Shown here: positions 54,068 through 64,000 of the stretch, one piece after another
Layout: the number at the start of each line of letters is the position of its first letter
Numbering within the stretch: the stretch's first letter is position 1
NCBI RefSeq assembly: GCF_029227915.1
Contig: NC_079879.1
Span: 24,804,501-24,868,500, forward strand
Length of the DNA: 64,000 nucleotides
From: Hydractinia symbiolongicarpus
Lineage: Eukaryota > Cnidaria > Hydrozoa > Anthoathecata > Hydractiniidae
Direction: 5' to 3'
Position numbers and translations under genes: made by a program
Notes under the pieces: model-generated
What the model saw: only the letters and a program-made list of their open reading frames with translations
Databases searched by the model: none
Told to the model about the DNA's origin: nothing

Positions 54068-57000
54068 GAAAAGCTTCAAAAAGTTATACACTCCTGTCTT
54101 AGAGTTTAAACTTTCCTGCTAATTCTATAACTTGATTCCCGTTAATGCCGTATCGAAAGGGATGTTTTCAGTACCTGAGGAAGGAAATTCCCTACGGATA
54201 ATTCTGGAAATAGAATGGGGTGAATTAGCAGAATGTTTTACTTCCATATAAGGATGCTCCAAAACAATGAAATTCTGCAAAAGTTATCTATAAATAAATT
54301 TTTTGTGGGTGTAACCATAACAGAGAGGGTTTCGAATGAACGAATTTTGTATGGGTTTGGTAAGCAATATTTTGATGATTCTCAAATTTCTCATATGTAT
54401 TCATTGTCTTTTGCGCTTTGTTTGCTTTAGCAATAAACCTGATGGTATTGTATTTATTCTCACAAGTGCAAATTCTAGCACATATTTTTTTGATTACAAT
54501 AGTTGACATGAACACAAAAGCAACTTACAATAAAACCCTAGTCATTTTTATTGTACAAAAGATTAGTTTTCTTCTCTCTGGCCGAGATTCAAAATCTGTT
54601 ACAATTAGTGGAAATATATGTCTAAAGATGTCGAAATATAGCGCAAGATTTTACCCGGAGCTCTATTATTATAGTCAGGGAGCAAAGCGGTCAAAAACGG
54701 ACAATGTAGGGAGAAGAATAAATTTTTTTTATCATGTTTCAAAGACCCTAAATGTTTCCCATTGATTTTTGCATGCAGATATAGTGTTTAGGGTCTTTTG
54801 TTAAAGTTCTATTTTTTACAAATTCTTGCAAAACAAAAACAAATATTGATATGACAACATCTGTGTTGTCTGAAAATTTGCTTGCAAAACAGTTAAAGTT
54901 TATCAATTTTATAATTTTTTTCTCTCGAAAAATTGAAAGATAAAATGAAGGCTTAATACAATATGACCTTGGATGTACGTTTGATGGTCAACAGATAGTT
55001 ATGATGAATAAAATCCATATAGGTGTACAATCTTTCTTTAATTGTGAATAAAAGATTTACAGCTTTGAGTTTAAATCCTCAAAATTTCTCAACCTTCTAT
55101 AATTAACCATATTTTGTAAAAATTTCATTTCAAGAAATATATAAAAAAGAGTCGTTAAAAAATTGATAAAAATGCGACGCATCACCCGTCATGCATATCT
55201 AGGCATTGCTTTTTTTACACCAGGTTAAACAGAATACGTAAATTATTTATTATTATAGAGACTAATCTTAGACTGTAAAACAATCCACCGATCCGCCGGT
55301 CTTCAGAGATTTGCCCATTATACGTATACTTCCAACATCAGCATTTCGTGCATTTTTGCCACCTAGTAGCGCGAAGTAATTAAACAGGTGCGCGCAGCCA
55401 TTTAAAACACACAAACTACGGGTATTAATAAAAGAGACTAGAATTTCCTGTAGTATACATTTCCTGCATCCGTATAGTTTGAGCTAATCATATTGGTGGA
55501 TGATTGTTGGATAGTAATATAGGCTGTATAAGTGCTAAAAATGGATGTACTCCTTTATCATTACTCGCCGTTTATCCCTACAAAGTAATTTATGTTTTCT
55601 AAGTACGTTTTTATATTGAAATTACAAATTGGATTGTGAAATACTTACGCATTTAAAGATCCCATACACCTCTTCACTTAAATTACCAATCAATAAATCT
55701 AAAAAAAAAATTTGTCTGACCATAAATTTTTCTACCTATCCCGGATAAAGTATGAAAGTTAAAGTTTCCAAAGAAGGCAGGCAAAGCACAAAAAAAACAA
55801 AACCACCACACACATTTTAACAACATGGAATTTCCACCGAGAGCATGCCTGTTAAAAGCATTGATCCCTCGAAAAATTATTTAAAAAAATGGTATTTGGT
55901 TCATTTTATTTATTTATATTCAGCTTATTCGATACCGAAAAGTTTTCAGCTAAACACCACTTCCATGTTTGTAAAACATAGCTTACTAAAAATGATGTGA
56001 CAATTTGTTTTTGTTTTCTTTCTCAAGCAGCACTTTGTAAACACTAGATAAACGATGACTTATTTGTTATTTTAACGTTGTGTATCCGTTATCAACTGCA
56101 ACTGATAGCAGACATGTAATTCATAACGTGCTACAAACAAGTTACAAAACATTTGCCTCTTTTATAGATTCCATGCTCAATTACCACAAATCTGTAGCAC
56201 CATTTGCCCGAAAAATTATCAAATTACTAAACTTTACTTTTCTGTGCAAACAGCATGCAGATATCTTACTGAAGATGATGTAACTATTTTGTTTTATTTT
56301 CTTTTTCAAGTAGACATTTGTAAACAATAGATAGTCGATGACTTATCTGTTATGATTTCGTTGAGTGTACTTCTCCCCACTGCAGTTGATAGCAGACGTT
56401 TTGTAACCGCAGATACAAAAACACATGCATTCTAGTTTCCGTAAGGCGATGATAAGTCACCCTACGATGACTTGTTACACCCTTCCTCTTTTGTTCTGCT
56501 TAAAAACTTTTATGCTTCGCAAAATTTTTATCTATTAAATTATTTTATCCTTGTGAAAATTTTATCGTATAGTAGATAGCACACACCATCTGCATATCTT
56601 TTACGCAAATACTTGATACAATACTTGACGTGAGTATCAACATAACGGTTTCTATGGAATGTTTTCACATCAAAATTGTTTACGTAGGTATATCTCCCGT
56701 TTTGCACAATGCTATTTCAATGAAAAAACCTATTCTCCCAAATCAACATCCTCGCAGATAAATACTGTTCTACGGTTAACTAAATTATAAGGTATAGGAA
56801 GAAAAATCGAAGGAGTGCCCTAGAGTTTGATTTAGATGTGTGTCAGCCGCAAACTTTTCTTCATCAGTTTAAGAATCTAAAAGCGATGATTCATGTAGTT
56901 TTCTCTGCTTTCAGCATTTAAAAGGTAAATTCCAATAGTCGCTAGCGCTAGTATAAAAACTGGACTAAAATGTGGGTTGGAACAAATTCAAACTTGTTGT

Positions 57001-57234
57001 TTATACAAAAGGAGATTGTTCAAACAATAAAAAGCACGAGCAGGTATTCTTATTTTCATATGATTTTCTATTGACCTGGATGACTTATAAATTTCGGTGT
57101 ACACCTATCTTGCTATCAATCTGATAAATTGACTTTACTTTATTGCTTTTGTTTGTTTGTTTTTGTTTTGTTTATTTAACTTACAGTTTGTTTTTTATCC
57201 AAAACAATATCCTTACTTTGCCTTTTGTAGAAAG
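54068..57234. other. Intergenic with a diverged tandem duplication
   Basis: No gene is supported apart from possible non-coding leader exons of the flanking genes. About 130 bases at 55989-56118 recur at 56269-56402, 282 bases further on (TTTGTAAACACTAGATAA / TTTGTAAACAATAGATAG, then GATGACTTATTTGTTAT / GATGACTTATCTGTTAT, then GATAGCAGAC in both). Confidence 0.55.
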
Positions 57235-57732
57235 ATGAAGCATGTTCTTCTGTTGATAGCCATGGTATTGTCTTCCAGCTATCAAGTGAAGTCTTCTCGG
57301 CCTGTTGTACTTTTGAATAACAGTTCAGTAAACCATACTCACGGTATTATAGAATTTACGAAGTTATTGCGAGATCTGGCAAAGTATCAATCAATACATT
57401 CTAACCGTAGCAAAAATCTTAAGTTTTCTACAAACACAGAACCATGTCCATCCAGGTCATACGCTAGCTTACAATTGGACGGCACCTATCAAGTAATATT
57501 CGATCCATCCAATTTATCGAAAATAATTGGCTTTGTTCCAGCAAATGTTATCCGAGTCGTAGAGTGTCAACAGAAAGTAGAAAACACATTATGTTGCAAT
57601 CATAGCAGAAGAAAATGTAAAACACACACGGAAACACGAATGTTTGCAGTTTTGAGTTTTAACGGAGGCTTGGCATCACTAGTTGGAAAACCAACTACCA
57701 AAAACATTGGAATCTATTGCAAATGCGTGTAA
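57235..57732 (+). CDS. Secreted cystine-knot-like protein, Spatzle/neurotrophin-type pattern
   Basis: 165 residues. The ATG follows a TTTTGTAG|AAAG acceptor, so the leader is spliced; it is followed by a clear signal peptide (MKHVLLLIAMVLSSSYQ). A prosegment has GIIEFTKLLRDLAKYQ, shared with the 60157 paralogue. The mature part has seven cysteines: C71, C111, C120, C121, C128, C162, C164. C-x8-C-C-x6-C, about 33 residues and a final C-x-C fit a growth-factor cystine knot. IRVVEC before C111 resembles the VRVEKC motif of Spatzle. Six knot cysteines plus one free for a dimer bond is the arrangement in Spatzle. It is likely a secreted signalling ligand; the partner receptor is unknown. Asn sequons occur at NSS, NHS and NLS sites. 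The paralogue at 60157 is about three quarters identical in the knot region. Confidence 0.8.
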   Translation: MKHVLLLIAMVLSSSYQVKSSRPVVLLNNSSVNHTHGIIEFTKLLRDLAKYQSIHSNRSKNLKFSTNTEPCPSRSYASLQLDGTYQVIFDPSNLSKIIGFVPANVIRVVECQQKVENTLCCNHSRRKCKTHTETRMFAVLSFNGGLASLVGKPTTKNIGIYCKCV

Positions 57733-58817
57733 TTATACCATGCTGTATTGAACGTTTTATATACAGTGATCGTTTGAGAGTAATAATATGTTCATGCGTC
57801 CATATATGGTTCACTTTTGCAATTTCAATCGAAGCGAAACTGTCAATAATAGTGTCTTAAGTACGTAGCGTTAAATGTATAAATCGGAGAGCAGGCAAGG
57901 GAGATTGGAATAATAGAAAAGGGTCGGGCGTGACGTGCGCGACGATACTTTTTTTTTACCCAATGGTGTTTTTCTTAACAATATCAAATAATTGATTTGT
58001 TCTAATTTACGATATGTTCCAGTACTTCAAAGAACTATTACTGTGCATGTCCAATATACATAACTTACCCATTTCCTTTCAGAAGGATTCAGTTTAAGAC
58101 ACTGGTTAAAGACACAATTTAAGAAATCGAACCATGTAGTGTAATATTTTTAAAGTAATTTCTCCCAATCAAAATAGAAAAATAAAAAATTTGACCAGAA
58201 TAAGCGCAGGCAATAGATTTCTCTTATTTTAAACGTAATTGATCGACGTTCGAAATTAAATATTGTCAAAAGACATACCGGAGGTTTAGAAATATTAAAC
58301 ATGAACAATTAAAAGAGGTGCCTAATAAAAATTTAAGCTTAAAGAAGCTACGGAACGGCTGTTGGTTTTCAATTTTAGTGACTTACACGAAAATCCAGCT
58401 GGTGGTGGCGAAAAACAAAAATGGCTACTACTCCGGCATGCATGTAATTTACAGACTCGAACATATATCTAGAATTTTTATCTTTTTCAGCCTTAATCAT
58501 GTTTTCATCCAGAATGAGTCTTGCTGAAATATTCCTTTGTAATATATTTTTCGAAAAGAACATTGAACCAGAAAGCAAAGTGCGCTGGTCTTCTCATTGC
58601 GCAAAATACGTTTGCCGGATTTTTAATATGCGCACAGGATATACGGAATGTGAGCATTTTAACCGTTTCGTAGCCTCTTTAACGAACTATACGATTGTGT
58701 AAAGGTGAAGCGAAAATTAGGTGAAATTTTTGCGTTCATAAAAACTTTAAAAAATAATCTCACAGCTCAGCCTCGCAAAAGCGGACAATTTTAGCAAAGA
58801 CACAATTTTAGGGACAT
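57733..58817. other. Intergenic
   Basis: No gene is seen between the 57235 gene and the satellite. An AATAAA lies near 58184, far from the stop at 57732. Confidence 0.45.
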
Positions 58818-59239
58818 AATTTTATCAACTTTTACGTCCCTGGTTAAATATCTCAGCTGATATTTAACGTCGCAAAGCTGACACCTCTACCACAGGAACA
58901 CTCCATAATTTTATCATCTTTTACGTCCCTGGTTAAATATCTCAGCTGGAATTTAACGTCGCAAAGCTGACACCTCTACCACAGGAACACTCCATAATTT
59001 TATCAACTTTTACGTCTCTGGTTAAATATCTCAGCTGATATTTAAAGTCGCAAAGCTGACACCTCTACCACAGGAACACTCCATAATTTTTTCAACTTTT
59101 ACGTCTCTGGTTAAATATCTCAGCTGATATTTAAAGTCGCAAAGCTGACACCTCTACCACAGGAACACTCCATAGTTTTATCAACTTTTACGTCTCTGGT
59201 TAAATATTTCCGCTGAAATTTAACGTCGCAAAGCTGACA
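58818..59239. repeat. 89 bp satellite, about 4.7 copies
   Basis: Units start at 58818, 58907, 58996, 59085 and 59174 (the last is partial). Each begins AATTTTATCAACTTTTACGT, contains GGTTAAATATCTCAGCTGAT with ATTTAACGTCGCAAAGC, and ends CACAGGAACACTCCAT. The central GTTAAATATCTCAGCTGAT and ATTTAAC form a near palindrome in every unit. Copies differ by only a few bases. It lies midway between two convergent cystine-knot paralogues. Confidence 0.95.
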
Positions 59240-60156
59240 TTGGTAGATGTTTTTTTAGTTTTTTTCACACAAAAAACCCAAGTGTTTTCAACACGTATTT
59301 TCTACCATTAACCTTCATTTGTATCAGGTCAATGGCTTCATTTTCACCGCTTAATCAATAAATAGAAATGATTTTATAGGATATATTCAAATGTGTATAC
59401 AATTTCTTGGAGCATTCAAAACGGAAACTTCACTGCAGATTAGCGGGAAAATATAAAGAAATAAGCAGGATTACGTTTGCAAATCCATGTGGCATGTCTC
59501 AAAAATAAGGCAAAATCATAATTTTTAGAAATGAAAAAACGAGTCCACTAAGTGCCCGTCCACTATTTGGAAAGTCGATTATAAGTGTTTGACTTGCCTT
59601 TATCAGGTAAAACCTGTCCGCCAATTGGAAGGTAGCTATTTTAGCGTGTACGTTAATTAGAGATTCTTTATGTAGCAAATTGCTACTGTATCTTCTGAGT
59701 GTGTCTTGTAAATCAGTGCTGCTCTTTCGCGTATAGAACCAGACAGATAATTTCAACGCGAAAATACTTTATAATTCGTGACGGACAAAATCTATATCAG
59801 TTGCAGCTTTAAAAAAAACAGTTTTAGACAAGCTTTTTCCATACCAATATTTATGTTTCATTTGTTTAAAATGTGCCACCACTGAAAAATTATTTCAACA
59901 GGAGAAAAGAAAGAAAATAAATTGCAAAAAAATATCAAATGCTATCTATATCGCCTTATTTCTATTGCTATTCTGTTACTTATGACACGGTGTTGTATCA
60001 GAAATTATAAAGGAGACGAGAGGATCCAATGCGAATATAATACTAATTTATCGATCAAACTTTATTTTTATATTAATGTGTGTACAAAAACAACATGTTT
60101 TAGTGTAAACAAATAAGTTTCTTCTATAAATATCATTATAATAAATAATACTCCAA
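59240..60156. other. Intergenic
   Basis: No gene is supported. The short frame at 59499-59756 has no recognisable domain. Confidence 0.45.
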
Positions 60157-60663
60157 TTACTTAACACATTTACAATAAATTCCCACATGTTGTGTGGTTG
60201 GTTTTCGAACTAATGATGCCACTCCTTTGTTAAAACTCAAAATTGCAAACATTCGTTTTTCTGTGTGTATTTTACATTTTCTCGCACTCTGATTGCAACA
60301 TGATGTGTTTTCTACTTTCTGTTGACATTTTACAACTCGAATAACATTTGCTGGAATGAAGCCAATTATCTTTGATGAATTAAATGGATCAAATATTACT
60401 TGATAAGTACCATTAGACTGGATTTTATTGTAAGATTCTGACGGGCATGGTTCAGTTTTAGCAGCAAATGGTTTATTCTTTCGAAAAGACAGCTGTCGAT
60501 ACTTTTGTAGATCTTTAATAACACCGGTAAAGTTCATAATGCCTTGTGTTTCATTGGTCACATCCTGTCGTAGCAATGCTATTGGAAAGTCGTCAAGAAC
60601 TGGAATAGTCCAAGATGATTGTACTGCAAGTATGATTGGGAGAAAGTAAAACAATAGTAGCAT
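60157..60663 (-). CDS. Secreted cystine-knot-like protein, paralogue of the 57235 gene
   Basis: 168 residues, starting at the ATG just after a TTTCTTTCAG|AA acceptor. A non-coding leader exon ends at 60784 (GAAG|GTAAGA), giving a 111-base 5' UTR intron at 60673-60783. Signal peptide MLLLFYFLPIILAVQSS is followed by a prosegment with GIMNFTGVIKDLQKY. The mature cysteines are C73, C113, C122, C123, C130, C164 and C166, with the same spacing as the 57235 protein, and ANVIRVVKCQQKVENT and NIGIYCKC/HVGIYCKC-type ends in common. The two genes converge and flank the 89 bp satellite, an inverted-duplicate layout. A ligand role is inferred from the knot pattern; substitutions are spread mainly outside the cysteines. 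Confidence 0.8.
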   Translation of the reverse strand: MLLLFYFLPIILAVQSSWTIPVLDDFPIALLRQDVTNETQGIMNFTGVIKDLQKYRQLSFRKNKPFAAKTEPCPSESYNKIQSNGTYQVIFDPFNSSKIIGFIPANVIRVVKCQQKVENTSCCNQSARKCKIHTEKRMFAILSFNKGVASLVRKPTTQHVGIYCKCVK

Positions 60664-60672
60664 TGTTGTTTT

Positions 60673-60783
60673 CTGAAAGAAAATAATATAAGGTCTAATT
60701 GAAATTATAAGAATCGCCTGTTGAAGATACAAAGGTTATAAACAAACTAAGCAGTTAATGGAAAATTAATCTAAGATTCTTAC
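60673..60783 (-). other. 5' UTR intron of the 60157 gene
   Basis: Donor GAAG|GTAAGA at 60783 and acceptor TTTCAG at 60673. The matching layout at the 63081 gene makes cis-splicing more likely than spliced-leader addition here. Confidence 0.6.
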
Positions 60784-60784
60784 C

Positions 60785-63080
60785 TTCTAAAAGTTGACAA
60801 AATCAATTTTTTTAAAAACTTTTATCTTTAATAGCGAATGTTCTTTGTGCTAACTATATTTTGTTCTCTGACATTCATTTCTCTAGGCTTTATAGCATGT
60901 TTGAATTTACTGGAAAAGTCCCATCAAGTACTGAAAGCAAGGCAGTTTCTTTTCGTCAGACAGTTTTACGTTGCGGAAGTGTTGCAATCATTGTAGCAAA
61001 AAATGTAAGCGAAACAAATACTTTGCATGTAAACTTTCTCACACTATATGTAGCTCTCCCACACTATTTGTACTTCGATTATAACGCGAATTTAATGTTA
61101 TCGTGAAATAATATCAACAATGAAGTGTTTCTTTTAAACAATTCATTTTAAATTTTATGGGTAAGTGTAAATATATGACGATTTGATGCAAGGTTTGATA
61201 TCTCGTAATTGGAATTCTTAGTAAACTATGATGTTTGCCCTTACCACACGCAACATTACCATGCAACACTGATAATATTGCGCAGTTTCTTTAACTAGTC
61301 GTCAACTAGTTTCGCTAAAAGTACCCGTAGTTTAATTGGATCTGCTTAAAATATGATTTCAAAACTATGAGATATAAAAATGGAAAAGAACTGAAGTCGC
61401 AATGTGAACTTTTTCACAAATCACTGAGTCAACAAGTTTGTACCTATCTGCACTTGTACTGAAATCTGTATCGTTAGATATGTGTTTACCGTAATCTATT
61501 GTATATTTTTATGGGTGTCATTTTATCACATGGGTGGATACCCACAATTCAATCTTTATTAAAATATAGGGAATTGTTTTGTTGGGAAGATTATTATTAA
61601 GGAGATTCTTCTCCTTAATAACTCGCTCCTGTCCAATCAGACTTACTGATTTCCAATATTTTGCCTGTAAATAAATAATCGCAAATTATACATCAATAAA
61701 AACCTAGGTAAATTCTAAATATTCATTCATTCATTGAAATGATTTTTTAAGAAATGCATTGTAAGTAGGTGAAGTATAAAAGCTATAAGGTATAACTTCT
61801 TTTTTGTCGATATAAGCAAAAAGTGATGATGCAAACGACATCTGAAATACCTTGGAATGTCAGATAAATATCTTTCAAACACATGTATCAATGGAAAGAA
61901 ACATGATATAGACCGTTATGACAACAATAAGCATATCCGGAAAAACAAATTCGAATTACAGCCTATTTTGTGACAGCAGACAAAGGACCGGTGCATGATA
62001 AACAGTATAGTGATTCTGTAAATATATTTTAACTAAAATTGCCACTAAAACATTGTTTATTATGAACGGCTAGATCTTCGGAAACTAATCAAAGCGTTAC
62101 GTAAGCATAATTCTTAAAATTTTCGTAGAAATATTATGGCTGAAGTTATGAATGATATTATGACTGACTACACTGTTTCTTAAAGTAATTACATAAGTTT
62201 CAAGGAGGTTTAAAATCTTTTTGGTTTAGTATACTAGGAAATATTGTGATAATGTGGTGTTAGATTTTACTTACATTCCACCGTGTCTATCAATTTTCAG
62301 TTTTCCTTATTTCTACCACGTAAAGAATATAATAGCCGTATTTTGTCTGTTTGTAACGCAAAACCAGTGACAAAAAAGCTAAAAACGGTGTTTTCCCTTA
62401 ATCAGAAACTCGCTAAGCTTTCGACACACAGTAGCGTCTTGGGGGTTGTAAGTAGTAATCAAAGTTTCGTTGCCAGATATAAAGGTTAAAACCGATTATT
62501 CTTGCTGTTTATAACATAGGTAAGAATAACAGAAACATAAAGTGTTTACTATGATAGTTTTATCCTCTTTATTCCGATAAGAATATATTTGTTGAGCCTA
62601 TGCAACCACCCAAATATATTCTCTTAGCAACAACATGGGTCTCATTTAAGGAGTGGAAAAATCAAAACACACAATGGTTACGGCCAATTTTTTTCAAGGT
62701 GAACAAAAAACGTATAAATTGTATAACTTAAGAACTAACAAGAAAATCATATGATTTTGAAGCGAAACACTAAAACAAAGTAAGATTTGTGGCTTCATAC
62801 AACGAAAGACCAGGCTGGCTAATGAACGAACGCAAGTAAAATGTGTTTCAATTAAGAACGATAGGTGAAGCGTCTTGTGAAGCATGGAAGTAATAGTTTT
62901 AATGTATTAATTAAGAGTTGGGCTCAAGGTGTCACTAGTACAATTTAAACGTAATATTTAACCAAGAAGGTTTAAAGACCTCCTTGATTTGACACATAAG
63001 AAGTATACACATTGATTCCATGTGTTATCGTAACAAAACACAGAGATAAAGTTTCCAGCAATATGTGAATATATAAAAAT
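60785..63080. other. Intergenic
   Basis: No gene is supported. Hairpins lie near 61590-61620 (TTATTAAGGAGA / TCTCCTTAATAA) and 62577-62625 (AAGAATATATTTG / CAAATATATTCT). AATAGCCGTATTTTGTCTG near 62330 matches the start of repeat family R. Confidence 0.5.
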
Positions 63081-63500
63081 CTAACTTGGTATGCATTCTT
63101 GAACTTTAACATGATGAGAAAATCGATAACATGTTCCTGCAAAACGAATCACACTTGTAAAAGTTCTTGTTCCATCACGATTACAAAATGATGGCAAGGT
63201 GTTGAATGTTCTGCTGTTTGGGTCTTCTAAATGTTTCTTTTTGAGGTGTTGTGTTTTAATAGAAATAATCTTTCTCAATCGATAAAACAATCTTCTCTTT
63301 ATACCTAATAAAGCTGGAAGTTTCTTTCTTTGCAAGCGCTGCTTGATAAGTCCAAGATCGATTACTGCACTTTTAATCGACCCAATGTGTCTGGTTGCAC
63401 TAGCTTGATTTTCACCGTCATTTTTCTCATTCGTGACGCTTTGCGCTGGAAAACACGTTGCTATTGTTGCTGAAGCGAAAATAACAAGTACAAGCTGCAT
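63081..63500 (-). CDS. Small secreted protein, unrecognised
   Basis: 139 residues with a signal peptide (MQLVLVIFASATIATCFP). The middle is strongly basic (RLQRKKLPALLGIKRRLFYR) and the tail has three cysteines, C106, C124 and C136, the last in VKVQECIPS. A 5' UTR intron (63518-63644) has a TTTAG|GTAAGT donor, as in the 60157 gene, and a TATA box lies upstream. KVQEC loosely recalls the RVVEC motif of the nearby knot proteins, but the later cysteines are missing, so membership in that family is not shown. It could be a hormone-like, antimicrobial or matrix peptide; I see no feature that decides. Confidence 0.65.
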   Translation of the reverse strand: MQLVLVIFASATIATCFPAQSVTNEKNDGENQASATRHIGSIKSAVIDLGLIKQRLQRKKLPALLGIKRRLFYRLRKIISIKTQHLKKKHLEDPNSRTFNTLPSFCNRDGTRTFTSVIRFAGTCYRFSHHVKVQECIPS

Positions 63501-63711
63501 CTTTGGTATCGAATGATCTTAAAGTGAAAATAACTATAGATATAAAAGAAACTATAGATATTCTCATCAGAGAGACCGATTAAACATCGTTTGAATGAAT
63601 AAATTAAGTTCCACAATAAAGTATCGCAAACAGTAGCTACTTACCTAAACCTTTGAAGTATTCTAACTGCCAATATCTTTAAATTTGTTGCAATTGACTT
63701 AGACCTACCCT

Positions 63712-63719
63712 CTTTTATA
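63712..63719 (-). promoter_or_regulatory. TATA box of the 63081 gene
   Basis: The minus strand reads GTATAAAAGAG here, about 70 bases upstream of the leader-exon donor at 63645. That is the right distance for a start site near 63685. Confidence 0.6.
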
Positions 63720-63872
63720 CTTAACTGACAACCAAAACAAGAACTAGAACTTCCCTTATTTGGTTTCTAATTATTATATTGCACTTTTTGTTTTCTAGTA
63801 TCAAATCACTTTTGACTGAGACTGTTTCTAAGGCATTAATCCTCTGTTAATTAACTGTGTAATTAGATGTTG

Positions 63873-63900
63873 TACACAAGTGGGAGTACACAAGTGGGAG
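63873..63900. repeat. 14 bp direct duplication
   Basis: TACACAAGTGGGAG occurs twice in succession. Confidence 0.8.
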
Positions 63901-63980
63901 TGCATTTTGTAAGTCAAAAAATTGTTTCTATGATGATGTTAAATATAAAAAACTTTAGAAAGTTAGCAAAAGATGACATC

Positions 63981-64000
63981 CTCGTCCCCAGGGTTTGTTG
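63981..64000. mobile_element. Foldback element end, cut by the window edge
   Basis: CCTCGTCCCCAGGGTTTG matches the CGTCCCCAG arm of the elements at 49655 and 50191. The rest lies outside the window. Confidence 0.45.

Noticed and set aside
58818-59239. CRISPR-like array
   Set aside because: The units are contiguous 89 bp tandem copies with no unique spacers, in a eukaryotic genome.

Overview
This is a metazoan nuclear window, most likely from a cnidarian and perhaps a hydrozoan. The reasons are AT-rich sequence, intron-split genes with GT/AG borders, an ShKT domain, a kringle-bearing astacin protease, dense small transposons and foldbacks, and a tRNA-derived SINE. Taxon is inference; no rRNA or mitochondrial marker is present. 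Nothing prokaryotic was seen.

Layout. 1-7200 is gene-poor, with one decayed coding-like stretch (about 3560-4790, minus). 7216-9420 (minus) is a complete five-exon secreted astacin metalloprotease with a C-terminal kringle. 9421-19300 is mostly repeats, including a SINE at 15473-15777. 19345-20082 (minus) is a two-exon secreted cystine-knot-like protein. 22897-25458 is an apparently intact pogo/Tigger-like DNA transposon flanked by TA, with two divergent ORFs: a DDD transposase and a HIRAN-like protein. 27149-36189 (plus) is a 12-exon gene for a 1719-residue secreted protein: a stalk with about 27 N-glycosylation sequons, a furin-like site, an ShKT domain and two LamG-like domains. All 11 of its introns are phase 1. 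36470-39100 is a dead PIF/Harbinger-like element, itself split by a 423 bp MITE, with a MADF/BESS partner gene. 40837-46120 (minus) is an 11-exon catalase whose last coding exon is only nine codons and supplies a KSNL C-terminus. 46121-52080 is repeats and foldbacks. 52085-52990 is a decayed pogo/Tigger transposase.

53600-63720 is a cluster of small secreted-protein genes. It holds a frameshifted cystine-knot relic (53614-54067, minus), two close paralogues facing each other (57235-57732 plus and 60157-60663 minus) with an 89 bp satellite between them, and another small secreted protein (63081-63500, minus).

The most interesting content is the knot family. The two intact paralogues have seven mature cysteines, a C-x8-C-C-x6-C core and a final C-x-C, with a motif before the second cysteine that resembles the Spatzle/neurotrophin growth-factor knot. 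With the distant member at 19.3 kb they suggest a locally expanding ligand family. The assignment rests on motif reading, not on a search.
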